Shown here: positions 15,694-23,695 of the stretch, piece after piece
How the letters are laid out: each line of letters starts with the position of its first letter
How positions within the stretch are numbered: the first letter of the stretch is position 1
NCBI GenBank assembly: GCA_964447335.1
Contig: CAYUSA010000024.1
Span: 1 to 45,108 of the forward strand
Direction of reading: 5' to 3'
From: HRBIN12 sp964447335
Lineage (GTDB): Bacteria > Actinomycetota > UBA4738 > HRBIN12
DNA: 45,108 nt
Position numbers and translations under genes: made by a program
Notes under the pieces: model-generated
What the model saw: the letters and a program-made list of their open reading frames with translations, nothing else
Told to the model about the DNA's origin: nothing
The model's database searches: none

Positions 15694-15699
15694 TAAGCT
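15694..15699 (+). promoter_or_regulatory. Possible internal -10 box before pstC
   Basis: TAAGCT ends 9 bases before the pstC ATG, so pstCAB-phoU-phoP could also be transcribed independently of pstS with almost no leader. Confidence 0.4.
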
Positions 15700-15708
15700 C
15701 GCCACGTC

Positions 15709-16644
15709 ATGACCACGGACCCCATCGCCGGTGTGACGCTCGAGCTCATGCGCGGCAGCGCAAGGCGCCGGCGCAAGGAGCACCTCATCCGCGCCCTGTT
15801 CGCGGGCGCCGCGCTCCTCGGGCTCGTCATCAGTCTCGCCATCGTCTTGGCGCTGATCCAGGGCGCGGTGCAGTGGCTGTGGTCGATCGACCTCGGGTGG
15901 CTGTGGTCCGACGGGTGGTTCCCACGCCGCAACGACTTCGACCTGCTCACGGTCTTCGCCGGGACGATGATCATCGCGGTCATCGCCATGCTGGTGGCGA
16001 CGCCGCTCGGCCTGGGGGCGGCCGCCTACCTGTCCGAATACGCCACGCCACGCGTGCGGCGCATCCTGAAGCCGGTCATCGAGACGCTCGCGAGCATCCC
16101 GAGCGTCGTGCTCGGGTACTTCGCCCTCCAGTGGATCACGCCGACCCTCGTGCAGAGGGTCTTCTCGACGGCCGGGACGTTCAACCTCCTCTCCGCAGGT
16201 CTTGGCGTCGGGATCCTCACGATCCCGCTCGTCGCGTCCGTGGCCGAGGACTCCATGCATTCCGTCCCGAGCGCGCTCCGTGAGGCAGCCTACGGCATCG
16301 GCGCCCGTCGCCGGACCGTGACCACTCGCGTGGTATTCCCGGCCGCGGTCTCGGGCATCGTCGCTTCGATGATCCTCGGCTTCTCCCGCGCGGTCGGCGA
16401 GACGATGGTCGTCGCGATCGCCGCCGGTGCGACAGGCGGGGCGTTGCGAACGTTCAACCCGCTGGACCGAGGGCAGAGCATGACGGGTGCCATCTCGTCG
16501 CTCGCGATCGGCTCGGACCAGGTTCAGGGTTCCGGGTTCGCGTTCGACAGCCTGTTCTTCGTGGGCTTGCTCCTGTTCGCCATCACGCTCCTCCTCAACC
16601 TGGTGAGCGAGCGCTTCGTCCGCCGGGTCCGGAGGCAGTACTGA
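15709..16644 (+). CDS. pstC: Phosphate ABC transporter permease PstC
   Basis: One of the two membrane subunits of the high-affinity phosphate importer, 311 residues with about six membrane segments. Recognisable parts are the first segment after a basic N-terminus (RRRRKEHLIRALFAGAALL), LGLGAAAYLSEYATP, ETLASIPSVVLGYFAL and the EAA coupling loop SVPSALREAAYGIGARRRTV. The late FSRAVGETMVVAIAAG is characteristic of PstC/PstA. The stop overlaps the pstA start (TGATG). PstC rather than PstA is chosen by position and by the N-terminal sequence. Confidence 0.93.
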   Translation: MTTDPIAGVTLELMRGSARRRRKEHLIRALFAGAALLGLVISLAIVLALIQGAVQWLWSIDLGWLWSDGWFPRRNDFDLLTVFAGTMIIAVIAMLVATPLGLGAAAYLSEYATPRVRRILKPVIETLASIPSVVLGYFALQWITPTLVQRVFSTAGTFNLLSAGLGVGILTIPLVASVAEDSMHSVPSALREAAYGIGARRRTVTTRVVFPAAVSGIVASMILGFSRAVGETMVVAIAAGATGGALRTFNPLDRGQSMTGAISSLAIGSDQVQGSGFAFDSLFFVGLLLFAITLLLNLVSERFVRRVRRQY

Positions 16645-17588
16645 TGGCCGTCGTCACGCAGGCCGACGTTCGAGCGTCGGTCGACCTGGCTCTTCGGGGT
16701 AAGCGCCGGGACGTCCTGGGGCTGCTGTTCCGGCTGGGGCTCCTCGGCACGCTCCTGCTGGCGCTCGCCATCCTGATCGTCCTCATCGGAACGACGCTCG
16801 TCGATGCCTGGCCGGTGGCCGCGGACCGGGGATGGGACTTCGTCACGAGCAACACGTCAAGCCTCTCGAGCCGGACGGGCGTCCGGCAGGGACTCGTTGG
16901 GTCGCTCATCCTGGCGGGCTTCGTCGCCGTCATCGCCATCCCGATCGGCGTCGCCGCCGCCGTCTACCTGCAGGAGTACGCGCGCGACACGCGCCTGAAC
17001 CGCCTGCTGATCGCGAACATCCGCAACCTGGCGGGGGTCCCCTCGGTCGTCTACGGCATCCTCGGGCTCGTCGTGTTCGTGAAGGCGCTCCGCGGCTTCA
17101 CCGGACCCGGGACGTATGGCAAGACCTACATGTCCGGCGGCCTCACGCTGGCCGTGCTCGTGATGCCGATCGTCATCCTCATCACGATGGAGGCGCTCCG
17201 CGCCGTCCCGAAGAGCATCCGAGAGGGTGCGTACGGCGTCGGTGCGACGCGGTGGGAGGTCGTTCGGAGCCACGTCCTGCCGTATGCGGCGCCCGGTGTC
17301 TTCACCGGGGCGATCCTGTCGCTCGCTCGCGCGTTCGGCGAGACCGCTCCGCTCCTGCTGGTCGGTGCGGTGCGGGGCTACCTGAACACACCCCCGGGCC
17401 GCGGTCCGTTCGAGATCCTGCAGGGCCCGTACACGGCCCTTCCCACGCAGGTGTACGCGTGGGCCCAGCTTCCGGGGGAGGACTGGCAGGCCAACACGGC
17501 GGCTGCCATCATCGTGCTGCTCGCGGCCATCCTCGTCGTGAACTTCATGGCCGTCCTCATGAGGAACCGGTATGAGCGGAAGTGGTGA
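16644..17588 (+). CDS. pstA: Phosphate ABC transporter permease PstA
   Basis: Second membrane subunit of the phosphate importer, 314 residues. It has six predicted membrane segments, VAAAVYLQEYARDTRLNRLL, NLAGVPSVVYGILGLVVF, the EAA loop AVPKSIREGAYGVGATRWEV and LSLARAFGETAPLLLVGAV. The region after it (FEILQGPYTALPTQVYAWA) matches the PstA C-terminal part. ATG shares a base with the pstC stop. The 3' end overlaps the assigned pstB start by 17 bases. Confidence 0.95.
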   Translation: MAVVTQADVRASVDLALRGKRRDVLGLLFRLGLLGTLLLALAILIVLIGTTLVDAWPVAADRGWDFVTSNTSSLSSRTGVRQGLVGSLILAGFVAVIAIPIGVAAAVYLQEYARDTRLNRLLIANIRNLAGVPSVVYGILGLVVFVKALRGFTGPGTYGKTYMSGGLTLAVLVMPIVILITMEALRAVPKSIREGAYGVGATRWEVVRSHVLPYAAPGVFTGAILSLARAFGETAPLLLVGAVRGYLNTPPGRGPFEILQGPYTALPTQVYAWAQLPGEDWQANTAAAIIVLLAAILVVNFMAVLMRNRYERKW

Positions 17589-18480
17589 TCGGATGGAGAC
17601 GACCGACATGACCGCGGCATCCGAACCGAAGGGCGCGGGCGAGCGCCTCGGTCGCCTCGACGTGCGACACGGCCAGGGGGCTGCCGAACCCGTGACCGAG
17701 CTCGAGCACGTGTTCGACGTGCACGACCTCTCGGTGTTCTACGGCGACTTCCGTGCCGTCCGGAACGTGTCTCTGCCGGTCTACAAGAACCAGATCACGG
17801 CGTTGATCGGGCCCTCCGGCTGTGGCAAGACGACGGTCCTCCGGTGCATGAACCGGATGAACGACCTCATCGAGGGCGCGCGTGTCGAGGGCACCCTCCT
17901 CTACCACGGCATCGACCTGTACGACGGTCAGGTGGACCCGGTCGAGGTGCGCCGGCGCATCGGGATGGTCTTCCAGAAACCGAACCCGTTCCCCAAGTCG
18001 ATCTACGAGAACATCGCCTTCGGCCCGAAGATCGCAGGGTTCAAGGGCAACATGGACGAGCTCGTCGAGGAGTCCCTCCACCGGGCCGCGCTCTGGGACG
18101 AGGTGAAGGACAAGCTGAAGGAGTCAGGGCTTGCGCTCTCGGGCGGACAGCAGCAAAGGCTGTGCATCGCGCGGGCGATCGCGACCCGCCCCGACGTGAT
18201 CCTCATGGACGAACCGTGCTCGTCCCTGGACCCGATCGCCACGCAGCGGATCGAGGACCTGATGCAAGAGCTCGTCTCCGAGTACACGATCGTGATCGTC
18301 ACCCACAACATGCAGCAAGCCGCACGGGTCTCAGACCGGACCGCCTTCTTCACCGTCGAGGTGCAGGAGGAGACCGGCCACCGGACCGGGACGGTGGTCG
18401 AGTACGACCGCACCGAGACGATCTTCACCAACCCGTCCGACGATCGGACGGAGGATTACGTCACCGGAAGGTTCGGATGA
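17572..18480 (+). CDS. pstB: Phosphate ABC transporter ATP-binding protein PstB
   Basis: Cytoplasmic ATPase of the phosphate importer. The 302 residues include Walker A GPSGCGKTT (80-88), the Q loop MVFQKPNPFPKSIYENIAFG, signature LSGGQQQRLCIARAI (189-203), Walker B VILMDE (209-214) and the His switch VTHNM. Compared with the usual roughly 250 residues there is an N-terminal extension of about 45 residues, rich in Gly, Glu and Arg. The start could be ATG 17572 (overlapping pstA) or ATG 17593; both leave an extension. The stop overlaps the phoU start. Confidence 0.96.
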   Translation: MSGSGDRMETTDMTAASEPKGAGERLGRLDVRHGQGAAEPVTELEHVFDVHDLSVFYGDFRAVRNVSLPVYKNQITALIGPSGCGKTTVLRCMNRMNDLIEGARVEGTLLYHGIDLYDGQVDPVEVRRRIGMVFQKPNPFPKSIYENIAFGPKIAGFKGNMDELVEESLHRAALWDEVKDKLKESGLALSGGQQQRLCIARAIATRPDVILMDEPCSSLDPIATQRIEDLMQELVSEYTIVIVTHNMQQAARVSDRTAFFTVEVQEETGHRTGTVVEYDRTETIFTNPSDDRTEDYVTGRFG

Positions 18481-19169
18481 TGCCGAGGACCCACTTCCAC
18501 GAGGAGCTCGAGAGGTTGGAGCTCCAGCTGCTCACGATGGGCGAGCTCTCGGCGGTCGCCGTGCGCAACGCGGTCGACGCCGTGCTCGAGCACGATGACG
18601 CGAAGGCACAGGCGGTCATCGGGGGCGACGACGAGGTAGACGATCTGTTCCTCGCGATCGACCAGGGGGTGTTCTCGCTCCTCGCGCTGCAGGCCCCGGT
18701 CGCGAGCGACCTGCGGCTGATGTCGGTGATCATGCACTCGAGCGGGCACCTCGAGCGGATCGCGGACCAGGCGGTCAACATCGCGAAGCTCTTCGAGATC
18801 ACGCGAGACCTGCCCACGAGCCAGGCGATCCTCCAGATGCTGGGCGAGATGGGCGACGTCTCGGTCGAGATGGTTCGGTGCGCGATGGATGCGCTCCACC
18901 GCCGCGACCTCGCGATGTGCGAGCGCCTGCCCGTGATGGACGACCCGGTGGATCGATTGAACCGACACATGCACCTCGAGGTCGCGAAGCTCGCGGACGA
19001 TGCGCGCGCCCTCGACTGGGGCATGCACATGAACATGGTCGCCCGCGCGCTCGAGCGCGTCGGAGACAACGCGGTGGACATCGGCGAGCAGGTCGAGTTC
19101 CTGCTGACCGGCGAGTACCGCGAGTTCACCGACGCGTCCCAGACGGGCATCATCGGCGATGAGGACTGA
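18477..19169 (+). CDS. phoU: Phosphate signalling protein PhoU
   Basis: Links PstB activity to the sensor kinase and represses the Pho response when phosphate is plentiful. The 230 residues form two PhoU helical-bundle repeats. The first includes FHEELERLELQLLTMGELSA and LLALQAPVASDLRLMSVIMH with HLERIADQAVNIAKL. The second has DWGMHMNMVARALERVGDNA with VDIGEQVEFLLTGEYRE. The E/DxxxD metal-binding motifs ERIAD and ERVGD are present. Tandem ATG codons at 18477 and 18480 overlap the pstB stop. The 3' end overlaps the response-regulator gene by 11 bases. Confidence 0.94.
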   Translation: MMPRTHFHEELERLELQLLTMGELSAVAVRNAVDAVLEHDDAKAQAVIGGDDEVDDLFLAIDQGVFSLLALQAPVASDLRLMSVIMHSSGHLERIADQAVNIAKLFEITRDLPTSQAILQMLGEMGDVSVEMVRCAMDALHRRDLAMCERLPVMDDPVDRLNRHMHLEVAKLADDARALDWGMHMNMVARALERVGDNAVDIGEQVEFLLTGEYREFTDASQTGIIGDED

Positions 19170-19857
19170 CGGCGCCGCCCGGATCCTCGTCGTCGAGGAC
19201 GAGGAGGCGCTGGCCGACTCGGTCCGCTACAACCTCGAGCGAGAGGGATACGCGGTCACCGTCGCGACCGACGGCCGCCGCGCGATCGACCGGTTCCACG
19301 CGGACCCACCGAGCCTCGTGATCTTGGATCTCATGCTGCCCGAGATCTCGGGCCTCGACGTCTGCCGCATGATCCGGGCCGAGTCCGAGGTGCCGATCAT
19401 CATGGTCACGGCGAAGGACTCCGAGGCCGACAAGGTCGCCGGGCTCGAGCTCGGCGCCGATGACTACGTCACGAAGCCGTTCTCGGTGCGCGAGCTCGTC
19501 TCCCGCGTGCGGGCCAACCTGCGGCGCGTCCGGTCTGCCGCCCCCACCGTCCCGGACGAGCGGCTGACCGGCGGGCCGGTCGAGATGGACGTCGCCCGGC
19601 ACGAGGTGTCGGTCCGCGGCGAGGCCGTGGCCATGCCGCCGAAGGAGTTCGAGCTCCTCGAGGCGCTCCTTCGGCGCCGGGGTCGGCTCCTAACCCGTGA
19701 GTTCCTCATCGAAGAAGTCTGGGGAGTCGACTACTACGGGGACACCCGGACGCTCGACGTGCACGTGAAGCGCCTGCGCCACAAGGTCGAAGAGGACCCG
19801 CACAGTCCGGTTCACCTGGTGACGGTCCGGGGGCTCGGCTACAAGTTCGTGGACTGA
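19159..19857 (+). CDS. phoP: PhoP/RegX3-like OmpR-family response regulator
   Basis: DNA-binding response regulator, 232 residues, probable partner of the kinase encoded at 12833-13969. The receiver domain has the acidic pocket E13-D14, phosphoacceptor D57 (LVILDLMLPEISG), the switch Thr in PIIMVTAKD and the Lys in DDYVTKPFS. The C-terminal winged helix includes VAMPPKEFELLEALLRRRGR and DTRTLDVHVKRLRHKVEEDP, ending in VRGLGYKFVD. It overlaps phoU, so regulator and pst genes are transcribed together. It is the natural candidate to bind the PHO-box repeats described above. PhoP and RegX3 cannot be told apart from sequence alone. Confidence 0.92.
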   Translation: MRTDGAARILVVEDEEALADSVRYNLEREGYAVTVATDGRRAIDRFHADPPSLVILDLMLPEISGLDVCRMIRAESEVPIIMVTAKDSEADKVAGLELGADDYVTKPFSVRELVSRVRANLRRVRSAAPTVPDERLTGGPVEMDVARHEVSVRGEAVAMPPKEFELLEALLRRRGRLLTREFLIEEVWGVDYYGDTRTLDVHVKRLRHKVEEDPHSPVHLVTVRGLGYKFVD

Positions 19858-19870
19858 GGACCTCGCTTCC

Positions 19871-19887
19871 CGGGCGTTTGTCGCCCG
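19871..19887 (+). promoter_or_regulatory. Hairpin between the regulator gene and the DUF47 gene
   Basis: CGGGCG (19871-19876), loop TTTGT, CGCCCG (19882-19887), ending 9 bases before the ATG at 19897. It may attenuate read-through or limit translation of the DUF47-PiT pair. No T-tract follows. Confidence 0.4.
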
Positions 19888-19896
19888 ACCCGTCGG

Positions 19897-20562
19897 ATGA
19901 AAGACTCCGGCGGGGGCGACGCGAAGGGGGCGAAGGTGCCGCGTTGGCGACTGCGGCTCGTGCCGCGGGACGAGAGCTTCTTCGAGCTGTTCGTCAAGCA
20001 GGCGCGCAACATCGAGGTCGCCGCCGACGCGCTCCTGGACCTGATCTCCGATTTCCGGAACGTCGAGGCGAAGGCCGCCCGTCTGCGCGATCTCGAGCAC
20101 GAAGGCGACGAGATCACGCACGAGGTGATGCGGCGGCTCAACACCGTGTTCGTCACCCCGCTGGACCACGAGGACATCCACAAGATCACGACCACGCTGG
20201 ACGACGTCCTCGACCACATGGAGGCCGCGGCCGACCTGTTCGTGCTGCACAAGATCGAGACGCCGCTGCCTGAGATGAAGGCGCAGGCCGACGTGCTCGT
20301 CCTGGCCACGCGGGCGATCCGGCAGGCGTTCGAGACCCTGCCGCACTACGGCAAGCTCTCGCCGTACTGGATCGAGGTGAACCGGCTCGAGAACGACGGC
20401 GATCGCGTCTACCGGCGGGCGGTGGCCGACATGTTCGGCGGCGACCACCGGGCGCTCGACGTGTTGAAGTGGAAGGACATCATCGACGAGCTGGAGGCGG
20501 CCATCGATCGCTTGGAGGACGCGTCCAACGTTCTCGAGGCGATCGCGCTGAAGCACGCCTGA
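19897..20562 (+). CDS. DUF47-family PhoU-like protein, PiT accessory
   Basis: PhoU-related helical-bundle protein, 221 residues, of the DUF47 family that is almost always coupled to a PiT-type phosphate transporter and is thought to regulate it. Diagnostic parts are FFELFVKQARNIEVAADALL, LEHEGDEITHEVMRRLNTVF, VTPLDHEDIHKITTTLDDVL, DHMEAAADLFVLHKIE and the C-terminal LEAAIDRLEDASNVLEAIAL. The ATG lies 39 bases after the regulator stop, behind a hairpin. The stop shares one base with the transporter start (TGATG). Confidence 0.93.
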   Translation: MKDSGGGDAKGAKVPRWRLRLVPRDESFFELFVKQARNIEVAADALLDLISDFRNVEAKAARLRDLEHEGDEITHEVMRRLNTVFVTPLDHEDIHKITTTLDDVLDHMEAAADLFVLHKIETPLPEMKAQADVLVLATRAIRQAFETLPHYGKLSPYWIEVNRLENDGDRVYRRAVADMFGGDHRALDVLKWKDIIDELEAAIDRLEDASNVLEAIALKHA

Positions 20563-21557
20563 TGCCCCTTTGGCTCGTCCTGGTCCTCGCCTACCTCTTC
20601 GAGTTCGCGAATGGGTGGACCGACGCCCCGAACTCCATCGCGACCGTGGTCTCGACCCGCGTGCTGCGGCCGCACCACGCGGTGCTGATGGCGGGAGCGA
20701 TGAACCTCGTGGGCGCACTCTCGGGGACCGCCGTCGCGAAGACCATCGCGGCGGACATCGTCGATCCGGGTTTCGTGACGCTCACCACGATCGGCGCGGC
20801 CGTCCTCGCGGCCACGATCTGGGCGCTGGGCGCCCAGTACTTCGGGTTGCCGTCGAGCGAGTCGCACGCGCTCGTGGCGGGGCTGCTCGGGGCGGGGTTC
20901 GCGGCAGGGGGGATGCCCGCCCTCGAGTGGACGGGCACGAGGAAGGCGCTCATCGGCCTGGTGACCTCGCCGGTCGGCGGCTTCGTCATCGGGCTGCTCC
21001 TCATGGTGCTGATCTACCGGCTGTTCGCCAAGGTCCGGAAATCGACCGTGAGTCGCTTCTTCGGCAAGGCGCAGATCGCGTCGGCGGCGTTCATGGCCTT
21101 CAGCCACGGCACGAACGACGCACAGAAGACGATGGGCATCATCACGCTCGCGATCTTGCTGAACGACGCGGGAACCGGCGGCAACGTCCCCAAGAACTTC
21201 GACATCCCGCTCTGGGTGATCTTCTCGGCGGCGTTCGTGATCGGCGTGGGCACGATGATCGGTGGGTGGCGGGTCGTCCGCACGCTCGGCCTGCGCATGA
21301 CGAAGCTCGAGCCGGTCCAGGGGTTCGCTGCCGAGACCGGGGCCGCCCTCGTGATCACGGGTGCCGCGCAGCTCGGCATCCCGGTCTCGACGACGCACGC
21401 GATCGGTTCGGCGATCATGGGTGTCGGGGCGACGAAACGCTTCTCGGCCGTCCGCTGGGGGGTTGCCGGGCAGGTGGTCACGGCCTGGATCCTCACCTGG
21501 CCCTCGTGCATGGTGCTCGGCTATGTGCTGGACAAGGGGCTCTCGACGGTCTTCTGA
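20562..21557 (+). CDS. pit: Low-affinity inorganic phosphate transporter, PiT family
   Basis: Membrane transporter that imports phosphate, usually as a metal-phosphate complex driven by protons. The 331 residues carry the duplicated family signature: FANGWTDAPNSIATVVSTRV near the N-terminus and FSHGTNDAQKTMGIITLAIL in the second half. GLPSSESHALVAGLLGAGFA and GIPVSTTHAIGSAIMGVGAT are the two re-entrant-loop motifs. About ten membrane segments are predicted. It is co-translated with the DUF47 protein, so high-affinity (Pst) and low-affinity (PiT) uptake are encoded side by side. Confidence 0.95.
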   Translation: MPLWLVLVLAYLFEFANGWTDAPNSIATVVSTRVLRPHHAVLMAGAMNLVGALSGTAVAKTIAADIVDPGFVTLTTIGAAVLAATIWALGAQYFGLPSSESHALVAGLLGAGFAAGGMPALEWTGTRKALIGLVTSPVGGFVIGLLLMVLIYRLFAKVRKSTVSRFFGKAQIASAAFMAFSHGTNDAQKTMGIITLAILLNDAGTGGNVPKNFDIPLWVIFSAAFVIGVGTMIGGWRVVRTLGLRMTKLEPVQGFAAETGAALVITGAAQLGIPVSTTHAIGSAIMGVGATKRFSAVRWGVAGQVVTAWILTWPSCMVLGYVLDKGLSTVF

Positions 21558-21608
21558 GGCCGGGAGGACCGGATCATGGGACCCTTGTCTCGGAACGCCA
21601 CGCGCCGA

Positions 21609-21614
21609 TACCAT
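21609..21614 (+). promoter_or_regulatory. Possible -10 box before ppk
   Basis: TACCAT ends 14 bases before the ppk ATG at 21629. A transcript from here would have only a very short leader. Confidence 0.4.
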
Positions 21615-21628
21615 CTGTTGCCCTCCCG

Positions 21629-23695
21629 ATGAACGCCGCCATCCTTCCCGAGCTCCCCGAGTCACGCTTCCTCAACCGTGAGCTCTCCTGGCTCGAGTTC
21701 AACGCCCGCGTCCTCGCGCTCTCCGAGGATCCCCGCTCGCCGCTCCTCGAGCGCGTGAAGTTCCTCTCGATCTTCTCGAGCAACCTGGACGAGTTCTTCC
21801 AGGTCCGCGTCTCGGGCCTGCGCGAGCAGGTCGCGGCCGGCGTCGTGACCTCGAAGACCCCGGACGGGCTCAGCCCCGCGGAGCAGCTCGCGGAGATCCG
21901 AGACCGGTGCGGCGAGATCCTCGCTCGGGCCGACGCGACGATGGGGGCGCTCCTGCCCGAGCTCGACAAAGCCGGGATCCGGGTCGTCGACCTCGAGGGG
22001 ATGAGCGAGGAAGACCTCGCGTTCGTCGCGGAGGCCTTCCACGAGCGCATCTTCCCCGTCCTCACGCCGCTGTCCGTCGACCCGGCCCATCCGTTCCCGT
22101 ACATCTCGAACCTGTCGCTCAACCTCGCGGCGATCGTGCGGGACCCGGTGACCCACGTGAACCGCTTCGCCCGCGTGAAGGTGCCGCCGCTGCTCCCTCG
22201 GTTCCTCGCGCTCCCCGACGGCGAGCGGCTCGTGCCCATCGAGGACGTGATCGCTGCGCACCTGGATGCCCTGTTCCCCGGCATGGAGATCGCCTCCCGG
22301 CACGTGTTCCGGGTGACGCGCGACGCCGACGTCGAGGTCGAGGAGGACGAGGCCGAGGATCTCCTGGCCGCGATCGAGAGCGTCCTGTGGCGGCGCCGCC
22401 GGGCCGCGAGCCCGGTCCGGCTCGAGGTCAACCGCACGATGACGCCCGAGGTGCTCGAGCTCCTCACGCGCGAGCTCGATCTCGAGTCGGCCGACGTGTA
22501 CGTGTCGCGCGGGCTGCTCGACCTCGCGGGGATGATGGCGCTCGCCAAGCTCGACCGTCCGGACCTCAAGGACGATCCCTGGACGCCGGTGACGCAGCCG
22601 CGACTGCAGGCCGAGGAGGGCGAGCCGGACCTGTTCGCCGTGCTGCGCGCCGGCGACGTGCTCGTGCACCATCCCTACGACTCGTTCGCCGCCTCCGTCG
22701 AGGCATTCTTGGACCAGGCCGCCCGGGACCCAGACGTGCTCGCGATCAAGCAGACCCTGTACCGCACCTCCGCGCAGGAGAGCCCGATCATCGGCGCCCT
22801 GGTCCGGGCGGCCGAGGCCGGCAAGCAGGTCGTGGCCCTCGTCGAGCTGAAGGCTCGGTTCGACGAGCAGGCCAACATCACGTACGCGAGGGCGCTCGAG
22901 GAGGCCGGCGTGCACGTCGCCTACGGCGTCGTCGGGCTGAAGACGCACTCGAAGACCTCGCTCGTCGTCCGGCGGGAGGACGGCGGCGTCCGCCGGTACG
23001 CGCACGTCGGCACCGGCAACTACAACCCGACGACGGCCAAGTCGTACGAGGACCTCGGCCTGCTGACCGCCGATCCCGAGATCGGCGCCGACCTCACGGA
23101 CCTGTTCAACGTCCTCACCGGATACAGCCGCCAGCGCGAGTACCGGCGACTGCTCGTCGCGCCGTACGACCTGCGGCCCAAGCTCCTCGAGCTGATCCGC
23201 CGCGAGTCGAGGCCGGGCGGCAAGATCGTCATGAAGATGAACAGCCTCGTGGACGCCGAGATGATCGACGCGCTGTACGCGGCCTCGCAGTCCGGCGCCG
23301 ACATCGACCTCGTGATCCGAGGGATCTGCTGCCTGCGCCCGGGGGTGCCGGGCCTCTCGGACCGGATCCGTGTGCGCTCGATCGTCGGGCGGTACCTGGA
23401 GCACTCGCGCATCTTCCGGTTCGGGCGGCGCGCGAGCGGCTACGACCACTACATCGGCTCGGCGGACCTCATGCCCCGGAACCTCGACCGTCGCGTCGAG
23501 GCGACCGCGCCCGTGCTGGATCCCGCGCTGAAGCGGCGGCTCGATCAGATCCTGCGCGTGCTCATGCGCGACGACGTGCTCGCCTGGCGCCTGCGCGCCG
23601 ACGGCCGGTGGACGAAGGTGCACGAGCGCAAGGGCCTGAACGCGCAGGCGCGGCTGCGGGAGCTCGCGCTCGAGCGGACGGCGAGGCCGAGGTGA
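21629..23695 (+). CDS. ppk1: Polyphosphate kinase 1
   Basis: Builds polyphosphate from ATP, and can run in reverse. The 688-residue protein has the usual four-domain layout: N-terminal domain (SRFLNRELSWLEFNARVLAL), head domain (DPAHPFPYISNLSLNLAAIV), and two phospholipase-D-like catalytic domains. The phosphoenzyme histidine lies in GLKTHSKTSLVV and the second essential histidine in YLEHSRIFRFG, matching H435 and H592 of the E. coli enzyme. HVGTGNYNPTTAKSYEDLGL and GSADLMPRNLDRRVE are further signatures. The start is the ATG at 21629; the frame stays open far upstream but without homology. It overlaps the CYTH-CHAD gene (GTGA). Confidence 0.97.
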   Translation: MNAAILPELPESRFLNRELSWLEFNARVLALSEDPRSPLLERVKFLSIFSSNLDEFFQVRVSGLREQVAAGVVTSKTPDGLSPAEQLAEIRDRCGEILARADATMGALLPELDKAGIRVVDLEGMSEEDLAFVAEAFHERIFPVLTPLSVDPAHPFPYISNLSLNLAAIVRDPVTHVNRFARVKVPPLLPRFLALPDGERLVPIEDVIAAHLDALFPGMEIASRHVFRVTRDADVEVEEDEAEDLLAAIESVLWRRRRAASPVRLEVNRTMTPEVLELLTRELDLESADVYVSRGLLDLAGMMALAKLDRPDLKDDPWTPVTQPRLQAEEGEPDLFAVLRAGDVLVHHPYDSFAASVEAFLDQAARDPDVLAIKQTLYRTSAQESPIIGALVRAAEAGKQVVALVELKARFDEQANITYARALEEAGVHVAYGVVGLKTHSKTSLVVRREDGGVRRYAHVGTGNYNPTTAKSYEDLGLLTADPEIGADLTDLFNVLTGYSRQREYRRLLVAPYDLRPKLLELIRRESRPGGKIVMKMNSLVDAEMIDALYAASQSGADIDLVIRGICCLRPGVPGLSDRIRVRSIVGRYLEHSRIFRFGRRASGYDHYIGSADLMPRNLDRRVEATAPVLDPALKRRLDQILRVLMRDDVLAWRLRADGRWTKVHERKGLNAQARLRELALERTARPR

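Noticed and set aside
21558..21628. PHO box before ppk1
   Set aside because: No GTTCA-type 11-bp repeats are present in the gap; only a TACCAT -10-like box was found.
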